Shown here: in pieces, positions 23,145 through 34,440 of the stretch
How positions within the stretch are numbered: the first letter of the stretch is position 1
Layout of the letters: every line of letters starts with the position of its first letter
NCBI GenBank assembly: GCA_007258455.2
Contig: VDFB02000003.1
Coordinates: forward strand, 43,031,986-43,095,985
Reading direction: 5' to 3'
DNA: 64,000 nucleotides
Origin: Sequoia sempervirens
Taxonomy: Eukaryota > Streptophyta > Pinopsida > Cupressales > Cupressaceae
The notes under the pieces: model-generated
What the model saw: only the letters and a program-made list of their open reading frames with translations
Database searches by the model: none
Told to the model about the DNA's origin: nothing
Translations under genes and position numbers: made by a program

Positions 23145-24650
23145 TTGGAAACTCAGGCATCAGATGATGTCTGGTTGATTGATTCTGGAGCATCTTTCCA
23201 CATGACATCTCATAGAGACTGGTTCACAAAGCATGAAAAATATGATGGTGGAAAGGTGTATTTAGAAAGCGATTCATCTATGAAAATTGTTGGTCGTGGA
23301 AGAGTCAGAATTCAATTTCCCGATGGAAGAATTAAGGGAATTGATGGCATAATGCATATACCAGGTCTGGATCATAATTTACTTTTTGTAAGCAAGCTGA
23401 ATGATGTTGGAGTGCAAGTCTCATTTTCAAGCAATGGCTATAAAATGACTAGAGGCTTGATAGTGCTGGCTAGGGGTTCCCGAATAGGTACTCTGTATAA
23501 GCTGGAGGCACTTGTTGTTCAATGTAATAGTGTCTCTGCAAAGTCACATAAAGTTGTTTGTGTAGAGAAGGAGACTAAAGTCCCTATAGAGGAAAATTCT
23601 TTGGAAGTTAAACTTCCAGCAGAGAATACTATGCTCTGGCATCAAAGGCTCGGTCACATTGGTGAAAAAGGTTTAAAAGCCTTGAAAATAAAAACCTGGT
23701 TGAGGGGCTTGATGACTATAATTTGTAATTTGAATTCTGTGAACATTGTATATATGGCAAACATCATCGTGTTTCTTTTTACTCTAGTCCTCACAAATCT
23801 TTTGGTGTTCTGGATTATATTCAGTCTGATGTATTTGGTCTAGTAAATGTTCCTTCGTTGTCGAATTCAAAATATTATGTATCTTTTATTGATGATTATT
23901 TGAGGAGGGAATTTGTATATTTTTTGAAAAATAAATCAAAAGTGTTTAGTCGGTTTAAAGAGTTTAAGAACTTGTAGAAATTCAGACTAGAAGAAAAATA
24001 AAATTTTTGAGAACATATAACGATGGTGAATTTTGTTATGGATATTTTGAAAGGTATTGCAAAGATCATGGAATTAAAAGTCATAAAACAACACCTTACA
24101 CTCCACAACAAAATGGAGTTACTGAAAGGTTGAACGTGACATTGATGGAGAAGGAAAGAAGTATGTTGAGCAATGTTGGTCTGGAGCAGAAGTTCTAGGT
24201 TGAGGTTGTGGCTACAACATGTTAGTTGTTGAATCGGTCTCCTTCATCAACACTTGTTGAAAAAATGCCTATGGAAGCTTGGTTTGGTAAGAAGCCCTCT
24301 TTGAGACATATTTGAGTCTTTGGCTGTGAAGCATATGTTTATGTGCCGAATGAAAAAATATCTAAATTGGAGAACAAAGCTGTTAAATGTATCTTCATTG
24401 GCTACAACATTGGTGTGAAAGGATACAAGCTTTGGAATCCTATGACTGAAAAGGTTGTATAGAATAGAAGTGTAATCTTTCGGGAGCTGAAACTTTCTTT
24501 AGTGGATCTGCAATCAAGGATGAACAAAAATAAAGAGGAAAATGATGATTTTGAGATACCTCTAACTCTAGAAAAAGAGGAACAACACATTGATAGTGTA
24601 CCTGAAACTAAGGAGAGTTCGAGCAGCTCTGAGAGTTCTGAAGAAGAACC
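23145..24650 (+). pseudogene. Copia protease, GAG-pre-integrase and integrase remnant
   Basis: The protease keeps DSGASFHMT near 23180. GAG-pre-integrase reads LWHQRLGHIGEKGLKAL near 23635. After a frameshift, integrase shows DYIQSDVFGL (first Asp kept, near 23815), FIDDY, then LRTYNDGEF near 24005, where the expected catalytic Asp is Tyr, and NGVTERLN near 24115 with the Glu. The retroviral SH3-like part continues to about 24480 with stops (mostly TAG). An acidic Ser/Glu-rich linker precedes the RT. Confidence 0.85.
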
Positions 24651-24699
24651 ACAACCTTAGCCTCAGCCTGTGAGGAGGTCTACACGTGAGAAGAAGAAA

Positions 24700-26309
24700 C
24701 CTGATAGGTATGGGTTCTCTATGTTAGATTCTACTTGTGCTTATGCTTTGATTACTAATACTGATGAGCCTAGGATTGTAAAAGAGGCAATTAGAATGCC
24801 TGATTCAAACTCTTGGTTGGAAGCCATGAATGAATAAATGGCACCATTAGAGAAGAATGAAACTTGGAGTTTGGTGCCCTTTCCTGAGGGCAAAAAAGCT
24901 ATTGGCTGTAAGTGGGTATTTAAGAAGAAGACTGGTGTGAATGGCAATGTTGAAAAGTATAAAGTGAGGTTGGTTGCAAAGGGATATTCCCAGGGAGGGG
25001 GAATTGATTATGGGGAAATATTTTCTCCAGTAGCAAAGTTGACATCTATCAGATTTCTTTTGTCACTTGCAGCTACGTATGACTTGGAAGTTGAACAGAT
25101 GGATGTGAAGACAATGTTTCTTCATGGAGATCTTGAAGAAGAAATCTTTATGTCCTACCCTGAGTACTTTGTGGTAAAAGGTAAAGAAAATATGGTTTGC
25201 AAGTTAAAGAAATCTTTGTATGGTTTGAAACAGTCCCCTAGAATGTGGTACCATAAATTTGACATATTTTTTTGTCACTGGGTTTTGTAAGATTGAAATC
25301 AGATCATTGTGTGTACTTCAAAACTAAAAATGATCAGGTTCTTATTATTGCACTCTATGTTGATGATATGTTGTTCATAGGGAATAGTAAGTCTATGAGT
25401 TCTGATCTAAAATCTCTATTGTCTGTAAAGTTTGAAATGAAGGATCTTGGTGCAGTGAGGTATATTCTAGGAATGGAAATAACCAAAGACAAAAAGAGTA
25501 GAAAGCTTTGGCTTAGCCAAAGTAAGTATATTAACATTATTCTGGAGATATTTATCATGACTGATTGCAAGCAGCTAGTTTTTCTAGTTTTGCAAGGAAC
25601 GAAGCTATCTGTTGAAGAATGCCCAAAATCTCCTACTGAGATGGAGGACGTGACTAGAGTTCCTTATGCAAGTGTAGTTGGCAGTTTAATGTATGCAATG
25701 GTCTGTACTAGGTCGAACATTTCCCAAGTAGTGGGAGTACTTAGTCGATTTATGGCTAATCCAGGAAGGTCGCATTGGGATGCTGTGAAAAGAGTGTTTA
25801 GATATCTGAAGGGTACTTTAGAATATGCTTTGTGTTACCATAGAAATTTGGTTGAATCATAGAGGACTCTCAAAATTTGTGGGTATGTGGATTCTGATTA
25901 GGCAGGGGACATTGATAGTAGAAGATCCACTAGTGGATATATTTTCATGATGAATGGTGGTGTAGCTAGTTGGATGAGCAAGTGGCAGGCTGTAGTCGCT
26001 TTATCCACTACAGAGGCTGAGTACATGGCAACAACTCACACCTGTAAGGAAGCCATTTGGCTTAGGATATTGTGTTCTGATATTGGTTTTGATGCAGGGT
26101 ATATTGTTATTTGTTGTGACAGTCAGAGTGCCATTTGTCTGGCAAAAAATCCAACTTTCCATGCCAGGACAAAACATATTGATGTGCAGTACCACTTTAT
26201 ACGTGATATGGTGGAGGATGGAAAGGTCTATTTGGAAAAGGTGGATACTCTGAAGAATGTTGCGAATGCATTGACAAAGCCAGTGAGCATGAGTGGTGTG
26301 CAAATTTGA
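24700..26309 (+). pseudogene. Copia reverse transcriptase and RNase H remnant
   Basis: RT begins near WLEAMNE-stop-MAPLEKNETW. Motifs follow in order: CKWVFKKK, YKVRLVAKGYSQ, VEQMDVKTMFLHGDLEEEIFM, CKLKKSLYGLKQSPR and, after a frameshift at ~25290, LIIALYVDDMLFIG with the YVDD catalytic pair. SLMYAMVCTR marks the connection. RNase H shows YVDSD (followed by a TAG where Trp is expected), STTEAEY and CCDSQSAICLAKN, so its acidic residues are kept. It ends at 26309. Confidence 0.9.
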
Positions 26310-26386
26310 TGGGCCTTGGGGTCTAGAATATTCAATGACTTCATGTATTGAAAAGGGTTCAGTGAGTTCTTCGTCAAGTGGGAGAC

Positions 26387-27185
26387 TGTTGAGAAAATGT
26401 ATCTCAAACTCACTAGTATAACCCTGGTTCTGTCACAAATCAGCTCAAAGTTGCATAAGTGTTACCTTCATGCTTCTACCACTATACTGCTAAGTGATTT
26501 TGACAGAGGTGCGGTAGTGCGGTGTAAACCACCATCCCGTGGGAGCCTCCTAGCTATCTAGCGGTAGTGCAGTGAGGGGACCATGGGTGAACAAGCGTAG
26601 ACTTGGTTGACTGCTGAGGTGTACGCCAAAAAGTAGAGGACGTTACTGACTTGGAGATGTATGTTCAATGTCTGGGAAGTTTGATAGTTGCTCAATAGAG
26701 GAAACTAGATTGAATCGTTTGTACATAGAACATTTCGAATCATGGTTGTTGATATACATTGCAACGTACTGTAATTGTGATGAGTTAGATGGTCAAATGA
26801 TCAAAGAGTGTTCTTCGTTGTATGTTGTATATGAATTGTAATAGTGAGACATAATGAAGTGTGATTAGAATCTATTATGTACAAGGTTGATCAAGGAAAT
26901 GTTGCTACTGTGAGATCGATTATTTGAAAGGAGAGTCTATAACTTGTATGTAATTCAATTACTGTAATACTAGATATTTTTCTTTGGTGTGGTGGGTTTT
27001 TCTCCTGTAAGGGTTTTCCCACATAAATCTAGTGTTCAATTGTGTATGTGTTTATTTCGCTATTCTGTTATTCCTTTCATGTGCATCTTAATGAATTGTA
27101 ATTGCAAAATTTAAAGACATATCTGCATTCTTCTCTGAGGTTTGATATTAGGAGCGTTTGTTCTACACCTTAAGCTTTCCTTACA
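26387..27185 (+). repeat. 3' LTR of nested Copia (799 bp)
   Basis: It starts TGTTGAGAAAATGTATC, directly after a purine tract AAGTGGGAGAC, and ends CTTTCCTTACA followed by TTGAA. It has one copy of the ~50 bp unit at 26512-26561. Confidence 0.93.
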
Positions 27186-27190
27186 TTGAA

Positions 27191-29182
27191 AAGGAATAAA
27201 AGAAGCAGTGCTTCCACCAGCAATGAAGAAGCAAAAACTAGAGACAAAGTTGAAATCTCATCTGATGAAGAAGAGACAGATGAAGAAAATAATCCTTTCA
27301 AAATTCATGTGCATGAGAAGAAGTGTGAAGAAGGCACATCATAACCTATGGAGGACATGCCCAACTCTCCTTCGGTAAGTGATCATCCACCTCTAAAGAT
27401 GCAAGCTTTAGTCAATAATATGATAGAATTTGAGGATCTTTTAGCTACTGCTAAGTTGTTTGATGAGGTTAATGAAGAAGATAAGGAAATAGTTATAAAT
27501 GCTTTTATTCAATTTATGGTCATTTTTTATGAGAATATGGAAACTATAAGGAAGAAGGTGACTGATAATGTATGGGAAGCTCTAGTACAAAGAAGGCATG
27601 AAGTTATAACTATAAGGACAAAATCAAATCTGATGCCTTGAACACATACAAATCCTCCTTATCTGAGGAATATTTTGCTACCCTACTAAAAGAATGTTCT
27701 AAGTTGTTTAGATTCAAACATAGAGTCACTCTTCTAATGACTAAAGAGAAAGACAATACCAAAAGGTTAAGGCAATAGAATCTTGATACAGTAAGGGAAA
27801 TGGCAAAGTCTTATGGGATGAGAATTAGTTCTCCATCCCATCAACCCAAACACAAGAGCCTGCTAATGTCACAGAAGTAAAGGATCATTCTATTTTCAAT
27901 AAGGTTAATGATATACATGCTATTTCAGAGATGTTCACTCCTCTGAATGATATAGAAGATACAACCAGTAAACACACTGAATATTAGCATATAAATGATA
28001 CCGACAACAATCTAAAAGAACATCATGAGAATACCAGAAATATCGAAGAAGAAGACAAGAATGAAGATGAAGGAAACAAAGATGAAAAGGGTAATGATGG
28101 AAAAGATGATGAAGATAAGGAGGAAGAAAACAAAGACAAACCATCAGAAAAACCCTCCAGAGAAGAAGAAAAGGAAAAGAAAGAAGAAAATAAGGAAGAA
28201 ATAGAGTTTGGAATAAGTGAAGAAGAATCCTCAAAGACTACTGAGCCATCAAAGCCATTTGGAGAATCATCCAAAAATACTCTTAAGGGTATATTGACAA
28301 GAAAAACAAGGATTCAACCTGTGCTACCACCTCAGTTGATTCAACTTCCATCACAACTAGGCTATGTGGATCTGAGAAAGATTTCACTAGTTGAAAGGAT
28401 AAAGATTTGTGGTACTTTTCTTGACTCTGGTACATAGGAAATTGTTGAAACCTATCAAAAAGGGACTGAATTAGTAAATGATGCTATTAAGAATTTGCAA
28501 GAGACTACTCCCGATGCCACAATTGATGATTCCTTATCCCCTATTGAAAACTTAAAGTTCATGGTTGATTCTCTCAAAGAATATAACTCTAGCCTTAAGA
28601 AGTAGACTGAAAAAGAGGTAGAGTCAAGACTTTTGTAGAAAATGTTACTAGTTTTGTAGGATAAATGTGCAATTGCACACACAAAGGTGTTGCAATATCT
28701 GAAAGAGGTGAAGGATTATGAAGAGGAATCCCAAATACTATTTATGTATTGCATGTGCTGGCCTAATGCCACTCAAGGCATTAAAGACTTAATGGAATCA
28801 ATAGAGTCTCAACTTGCCAATGCCTCCGAAGCCTACAAAATTGTAGATGAAAAAAATTATGTTTCCTGGACTTCTATTGTAGACTTACAAAGCAATTTTT
28901 TCACCTTATAGAGGCAAAAATAAGATGCAATGAGGTAGTCTGGATAACTTGGAGATCTGGTAATGTCCAAACACATTCCTATATCAAGTGCCTTGGTGGA
29001 TGCAGAGAAACTAGATAAGATGAATATTAATCTATCCACTCCAGAAGAAGGAGATGAATGCTTAGTAGAACTGAAATCTTTGCATAAAATACTTGCCAAA
29101 GAGAAGGGGATCTAGGATGTTGGAAAACCTACTTGGGAAGCTATTCTTAAGGAATCAGAGGGTGCCCCTAGTTCCAATTAAA
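27191..29182 (+). pseudogene. long gag-like ORF of the pol-less element, 3' part
   Basis: It continues the 19792 frame in phase after Copia removal, first as KRNKRSSASTSNEEAKTRD. A helical block (27348-27641) precedes a shift near 27640-27840. A very acidic, low-complexity Glu/Lys/Asp tract follows (about 28020-28240), then a helical C-terminal region (28280-29170) ending KESEGAPSSN and TAA. About ten in-frame stops, mostly TAG, occur in the last third. No enzymatic motif is seen. Confidence 0.6.
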
Positions 29183-29723
29183 TGTTTGCTACATTTTTAT
29201 TTTTTGCAAGTTCATCATTGGCCCACCCTTTTTCCTTGATGTCAAAGGGGGAGAAGATACATTTATACTGTTGGAGAAGATAAGATACTATTGTGGAGAA
29301 ATTTTGGTTTTGGAGAAGTTCTATATAGTTTTGTGTACAGATGAAAGGGGGAGCTCGCATAGCTTGAGTGAAGATGGTTTTTTTTTGAAGATCCAACATG
29401 TTTCCATCAATGAAAAAGGGGGAGTTTGTTGGAAGAATAAAGAAGAATCCCTCCAGTGTGTTGTCATTGATGCCAACATTGTTTGGTGACAGTTTTTTCC
29501 CATCTGGTAAATAGTGCTTCTATTACTCTAATTCGATAATCTAGTCCATAATTGTTCATATTAAAAGACTGACCTATGTGGTTTCAATATGTTATTTAGG
29601 ACTATTAATTGCATATATGGACAAGTTTTCAGTGATTTTGGTTGAATGGGATGAAAGATATAAATGAAATTTTTTTGACATATAGGATTTTCTTTTGGTC
29701 AACATGGATAAGTGGTGTATGAT

Positions 29724-30099
29724 CAGTGTTCCATGGGGACGCATTCCCCCCAAAAAACCTTGCGTTTCCTAGACAGGGACGTCTCAGAGACTTGGGGGGA
29801 CGTCCCCCACTATCCCACTACCAGTGTCGCTGTCTCCAAGATGTTGCTAGGACTTTGAGGATGTTAGGGTGTCCTCAAGACATCTAGGGGACTCCTAGTT
29901 CTCTCCAAGATGTATAATTCTTATACTTATACATATTTTTATAACTATTTTTTCAAGTAATATATGTATTTCAACACCTTTCCGCACCCCCGCCATCGTC
30001 CCCCTGCTACCCTCAAACATAGACTCCCTGTCCCCATGTCCCCGAAATGCGTCCCCTACCATCCCCCCGTCCCCGTCCCTGAAACCCCATGGAAAACTG
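29724..30099. mobile_element. hAT-type MITE, 376 bp
   Basis: Terminal inverted repeats are CAGTGTTCCATGGGG (left) and, read inward from the right, CAGTTTTCCATGGGG. The 8 bp flanks are TGTATGAT (29716-29723) and TGTACGAT (30100-30107). hAT elements make 8 bp duplications and often start CAGTG or CAGGG. The subterminal DNA is rich in GTCCC/GGGAC repeats. There is no coding capacity. The uninterrupted site is seen in the 5' LTR near 17446. Confidence 0.88.
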
Positions 30100-30270
30100 T
30101 GTACGATTTTTAGATGATTAAATAAATCTTTCTTAGTTTTGGGCTGACCTAATTTATGTCTTGCATGTTTTGTTTTGAGCACAGAAGAAGTTTTGGTTGA
30201 GCTGAAAAGCTATTTTGAGTTGATTATGTATACACTCAATTAGGCCAACCTAATTGATGTATGTAGATGT

Positions 30271-30276
<6 letters not shown>

Positions 30277-30306
<30 letters not shown>
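30277..30306. repeat. (AT)15 microsatellite
   Basis: A run of 15 AT units inside the 3' LTR. The 5' LTR has only GTATATATG at the same place (~17630). Confidence 0.95.
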
Positions 30307-30310
<4 letters not shown>

Positions 30311-30815
30311 CATTTTTGTATTGAAGAGATAAGAGATGTGTGATATGGGACAAGTAATAAGCAGTGACGCGACAATGTGGTATTGTGCAAAGTTGTTGGT
30401 AGTTGTTGTGAACATGCAAACTGGTGCAGGATTTTGTATTACAAAGCTTAATTGGAACTGAAATCAGCACATAGAAGGTGTATTCGTCAGTTCTTCTTTT
30501 TGGCAGTGAGCCACACTCCCTTTTGTAATCTTTTTAGGTTGTGAGCCTCTCAAGGATAGTGTGTCTTAGAAGTGTGCCCCTGTAATATCTTATGAATGGT
30601 TATAATATATTGTGAGCTAATCCTCATCATGGTTTTTCCCATTTGGGTTTTCCATCCAAAAATCTTGGTGTTCATGTGTCCTATGGTGATGTGATTCCTA
30701 TCATGTCTTTGTTTATAGTTGCAGTTAGATATGTTTTAATTATTGAATGGTTGGCAGTTAAATGGTTTATTAGAATACTGATTCACCACCCACTTAGTAT
30801 TTTGGGTGTTCAACG

Positions 30816-31390
30816 GAGTTGGGATAGGTTGGAGGACCATGCTGTTTTGGGTCTTGAGATGCTCCATGATATGGAGCAACATGTGGTTTAGATTAGAGAG
30901 TAGTTATTGATTTCTTGGGATATGGAAAAGAAGTATCTTGATGCCAAGAGATTGGATTGACATTTATTAATGGGTGATTATGTGTTCTTAAGAGTGCAAC
31001 CACACAAGAGCCCAATCTATTATGTAAAAGGTTCTAAGCTTGCACCACATTTTATTATACCTTTTGACATGCTTGAGAGGATCAATCTAGTCATCTATTA
31101 CCATTCCTTGTCACATAGTCTTTCATGTATCCATGATGTATTCCATATTATAATCCTCAAATAATATATTCCAATTGTGACACATTTTATTTATTGGGGT
31201 TTCTTGAAGGTTGAGGATGGTAGGAAATTTTATTTGGATCCCATCCATATATCACAACATTAGAGGTTGGTCCTTCGAGGATGATAACTAGATTAAGCAA
31301 GGATTTTGTGGGACCTGATTGATGAGACATCAACTACATGGGAGGATGAGCTGCAACTGAGAGTTCTTTATCCCCATCCCTTTTTAGGCT
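30816..31390 (+). pseudogene. Ty3/gypsy integrase C-terminal remnant, 3' part
   Basis: The frame continues the 5' part: TSLS before the insertion joins WDRLEDHAVLGLEM here. Further conserved gypsy integrase-tail motifs are LLMGDYVFLRVQPHKSP, GSKLAPHFIIPFDMLERI, LSCIHDVFHIIILK and a final WEDELQ...YPHPF near 31370. Stops interrupt it. Confidence 0.85.
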
Positions 31391-31439
31391 TCTAGGAGTA
31401 AGCCTAGTGTAGTGTAGAAATTTTTTATCAGTCTACATT

Positions 31440-34400
31440 TTCACACTTGTTTGGGCCATCCTTGCTAAAATTGGGCTTCTTTATGCCTTAATTGGCCTTA
31501 TTTTGCATCCACAAGCCTTTATTAATGCATCTTTCTAAGGATAATCCTGACATATATCAAATGGCCAATCATAATTCAATGATTTTGGATTGTATGGCCA
31601 AAATTTAGTGATTTGGGACTCATATGTCACCTTGGGTGTATGGGTCGCACCTAGGTTTTGGGGCCTGGATTTGAATTTAACATAAAACTAAGCCTTTCTT
31701 GAAAAAATTATCCCAAGCTTAGCCTAATGGGACACATACGCCACAACTGGCGTATGAGCCCCGCTTAGCTTAGATCTAATTTAAATTCAAATTCTTGGTG
31801 GGATTTTATTCTCCTAGATCTAATGTCGGCTTGCAGTGTTGTAATTTCGAGAAATTTGGCATAAACAAGTATAACTACAAGGTTATTTCACTCATTTTCT
31901 CCTAACACTTTTTGAGATCAAGCATTATAGAAAATTGGAGTTTAAAAGAGAAATCAAGAGCATTCAAGAGTGATTATCAATCATTTTGGAGCATTATTCA
32001 AGATTCAAGCATCATGTCAAAGTCATCATGCATCATGTTTGTTTTTGAGATAACATTTGTGATGTAGGTATCTTATGATTCAAGCAAGCGTTCAAGTCAA
32101 TATCCATATCATTCAAGAAAGAGTCAAGACCCATATTCATGCTAGCCATTACATACGATATTGCAACCTTTTTTTCAAGGGTTTGGTGAGTTGCAATATT
32201 GCATATTTGTTCATTCATCATTCCTTCATTCTATTTGATTTCATTTCAAGGTTTGATTACCAAAACAAGGTTTGACCAAGGAAAACCCCTATCCACTAAC
32301 AAAACAACATTTTTCCCTCTCTTTGATGAGTGATTGCAAATCTAGGTGGTCTAGGTTGAAGATACTTTGAAGAGAAAGATTGGAGAAAAGTTGTCAAATT
32401 GTAAAAGTTGTCTTCTACATTGCAAGATTATAGAAAGTCACCTATAGAGCAGAATTTAGTGTTTCAGAATCATATATTTGGCAGGAGGGAAGCTATAGGA
32501 GAACATTAGAGGATATTAGAGTTTCAGAGCAACTCTAATACTGGGACTAAATCGCCACTTGCGGTATAGGAGTCCCAATATACCTATTTTCAGACTTTTT
32601 TCTGTAGATCCTGATTCAACTGTTCCAAATTTGGGTTTCGGCCTAAATCCCTAAACTGGGACTAAATCACCCCTAATGGCATATGAGTCCTAGTGTGCAT
32701 AAACAATCAGTATTTATAGGATTTCAAACCTTCATTCAAGCCTCTTTAGTTCCTAGGTGCACCTTTATACCTTCTTAATTTGTTATTTTGATTTAAGTTC
32801 ATTTCTAGGTCATTTACTTAAGTCTTGCATATCATTTACATTTCTTGTCTTTCCAAGCCCTAGCTTGGTGGCGAACCCCCTTTTAGCCTTTAATCACACC
32901 CTAGGAAACCTTATTGCAAATATCTTTCCCTTATTACATCCTTGGATTGAGATATCTAAGGCTTGTTGAATAGGACAACTAAGAGGGGGGGTGAATCAGT
33001 TGTTACAAATTTTAACCTTTAATTCAATCAACAAAACTAATACTTAAAAATGCTTAAATGATTAATCATCAAATGCCAATGCAGAAACTCTAATCCAACA
33101 CATAAACACAATAACACTAGATTTATGTGGAAAACCCAATGAGGGAAAAACCACGGTGAGGATTAACTCACACTATAGAGAATATCAAAACTATTTACAA
33201 AAGGCTCATTTCCTAAAACAAGGCTCATTGCCTGATATAAGGCTCATTGCCTAAAATACGGACTCACTATCCGGAACAAGGACTCATTGTCCAGTAGGGT
33301 TACAACCCAGAGGGCTCACTGCCATAGAGATACAAAGAAGACAAAGAAGACTTGTTACAGAGACTACAATCCCAATGCAACAAAGGATTCCACCATAGTT
33401 ACTTGATCAACTTGCATGAATGATAGAGTTCGCTTTCTACTCACTGCATCTGGAAACTCAACATTAAGCTTCATGTTGATCTACCACACACAACTCACAC
33501 ATACTTTCTGAATAACATCAATGTCACATCTACTCTTTCACTTATCTCCCTTCTTTGCTCTTGTATATTTTCCATTACTAACTCATCCTATATTTATATT
33601 ATCTCCAACTTTGAAAAAGATCCAAAGTCGGCCATCCAACTTTAAATTCAAATTAGATCAGTTCCAAAACATCCTAGGGTGGAATTAGAATGAGGGTGAC
33701 CCAAACACACGCTTCATCGAGACCCAAAATGGATCCAACATGCTTCATCAACTTCGAAGATAGTGCTTAACATAGGCTCAACCAAACCAGTGTAAAAAAT
33801 ATAGAACAATTAAGCTCGATACTTCCAAAAACTAAAAATATTTTCCATGCAATAAAAACATCTTAAATCTAGAACCACAAGTCAAAATACTTCATCAAAG
33901 AGAAATATGGACCAACAAAATTTCTCCCAGACCTCAACCAAAACACATAAAAATATAGTTCACAACTGGTGAACCTAACTTGAACTTCACAACAAACCAA
34001 CATCCAAAACTATGGATTTAACAACCTTCAACAACCATGACCAACATATCTGAACTGCACGAACATAGGGGAAAATACTAGATCATTACCCGAAGTAACA
34101 ACTAAATACTTGTAAACTTTATTTAATACAGTTTTCTCATTATCCTCGACATATACAACCAACAACAACTAGTAGATAACCATTTGACTAGTTGACATCA
34201 ATGACAACACCTTCATTCCTTTCTTCATTCTTGCAACAAGGTTGAACCTTGAGTGAAACATTAGGAAAATAAGTGGAAAGGTCCTAACCCTAGTTCTATC
34301 TTCCAAAGAGATAAGACCTCTCCACCTCATTTCTCTAGGTTTCACCTAGTCCTAGGAAGAGGATGCAATGCATCTAGTTTTTGCACTTGTTCATTTTTTA

Positions 34401-34440
34401 CTATGTACTTAGTCTTGTTAATCATTATAATTTTTTATTT
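31440..34440 (-). repeat. four-palindrome repeat, copy B (interrupted by a solo LTR)
   Basis: It is the reverse of copies A and C. Palindromes lie at 31614-31648, 31728-31763, 32542-32577 and 32657-32692. It is split at 32964-34238 by a solo LTR, after which the match resumes (34239-34440). The 83 bp tandem tail is largely absent. Its order and spacing otherwise follow copies A and C. Confidence 0.78.
32964..34238 (-). mobile_element. solo LTR (1275 bp), same LTR family as the 17152 element
   Basis: On the minus strand it begins TGTTGCAAGAATGAAGAA, with GTTGTCATTGATG a little further on, and ends CCTATTCAACA. The flanks AGGCT (32959-32963) and AGGTT (34239-34243) differ at one base. Near its end it has the CCCCCCTCT run and CCACATAAAT seen in the other LTRs. 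Solo LTRs arise by recombination between the two LTRs of one element. Confidence 0.85.

Larger units (their letters stand above)
21387..27185 (+). mobile_element. Copia LTR retrotransposon (Tnt1-like order), nested, 5.8 kb
   Basis: LTRs lie at 21387-22228 and 26387-27185. The element has target duplication TTGAA, an initiator-Met PBS and a purine tract. Gag, protease, integrase, RT and RNase H occur in that order, which defines Ty1/Copia. Removing it with one TTGAA rejoins the host frame in phase (21386 to 27191). Stops and frameshifts make it defective. LTRs differ less than those of its host, as expected for a later arrival. Confidence 0.95.
17152..30815 (+). mobile_element. large LTR retrotransposon without recognisable pol, carrying nested Copia and hAT inserts
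   Basis: LTRs at 17152-18143 and 29427-30815 begin TGTTGGAAGAAT and end TGTTCAAC(A/G). The element has a 5 bp duplication GAGTT, a PBS and a purine-rich tract. Between the LTRs are a coiled-coil/zinc-knuckle region and a very long gag-like frame, but no protease, RT or integrase of its own. Without the Copia and hAT inserts it is about 7.5 kb. It is probably non-autonomous and mobilised by a relative. The LTR ends share Copia-like U5 features. Confidence 0.85.
29427..30815 (+). repeat. 3' LTR of the pol-less element (1389 bp incl. hAT insert)
   Basis: It follows a purine tract (AAAAAGGGGGAG, about 29413-29424). It matches the 5' LTR apart from the hAT insertion 29724-30099 with its duplicated 8 bp and an expanded AT microsatellite. 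The final A of the LTR is G here (GTGTTCAACG), followed by the duplicated GAGTT. Confidence 0.9.
13600..31390 (+). mobile_element. old Ty3/gypsy retrotransposon, split by a later LTR element
   Basis: Coding remnants at 13600-17146 and 30816-31390 join into one gag-pol order: gag, RT, RNase H, integrase and the C-terminal tail. The interruption is the element at 17152-30815 with target duplication GAGTT. No certain LTR was found. Repeat A and repeat B lie on its two sides in opposite orientation, and repeat D lies outside both. Confidence 0.8.

Noticed and set aside
27935..28274. Minus-strand Ser/Phe/Leu-rich frames
   Set aside because: They are antisense of the acidic Glu/Lys low-complexity tract of the plus-strand gag-like frame.
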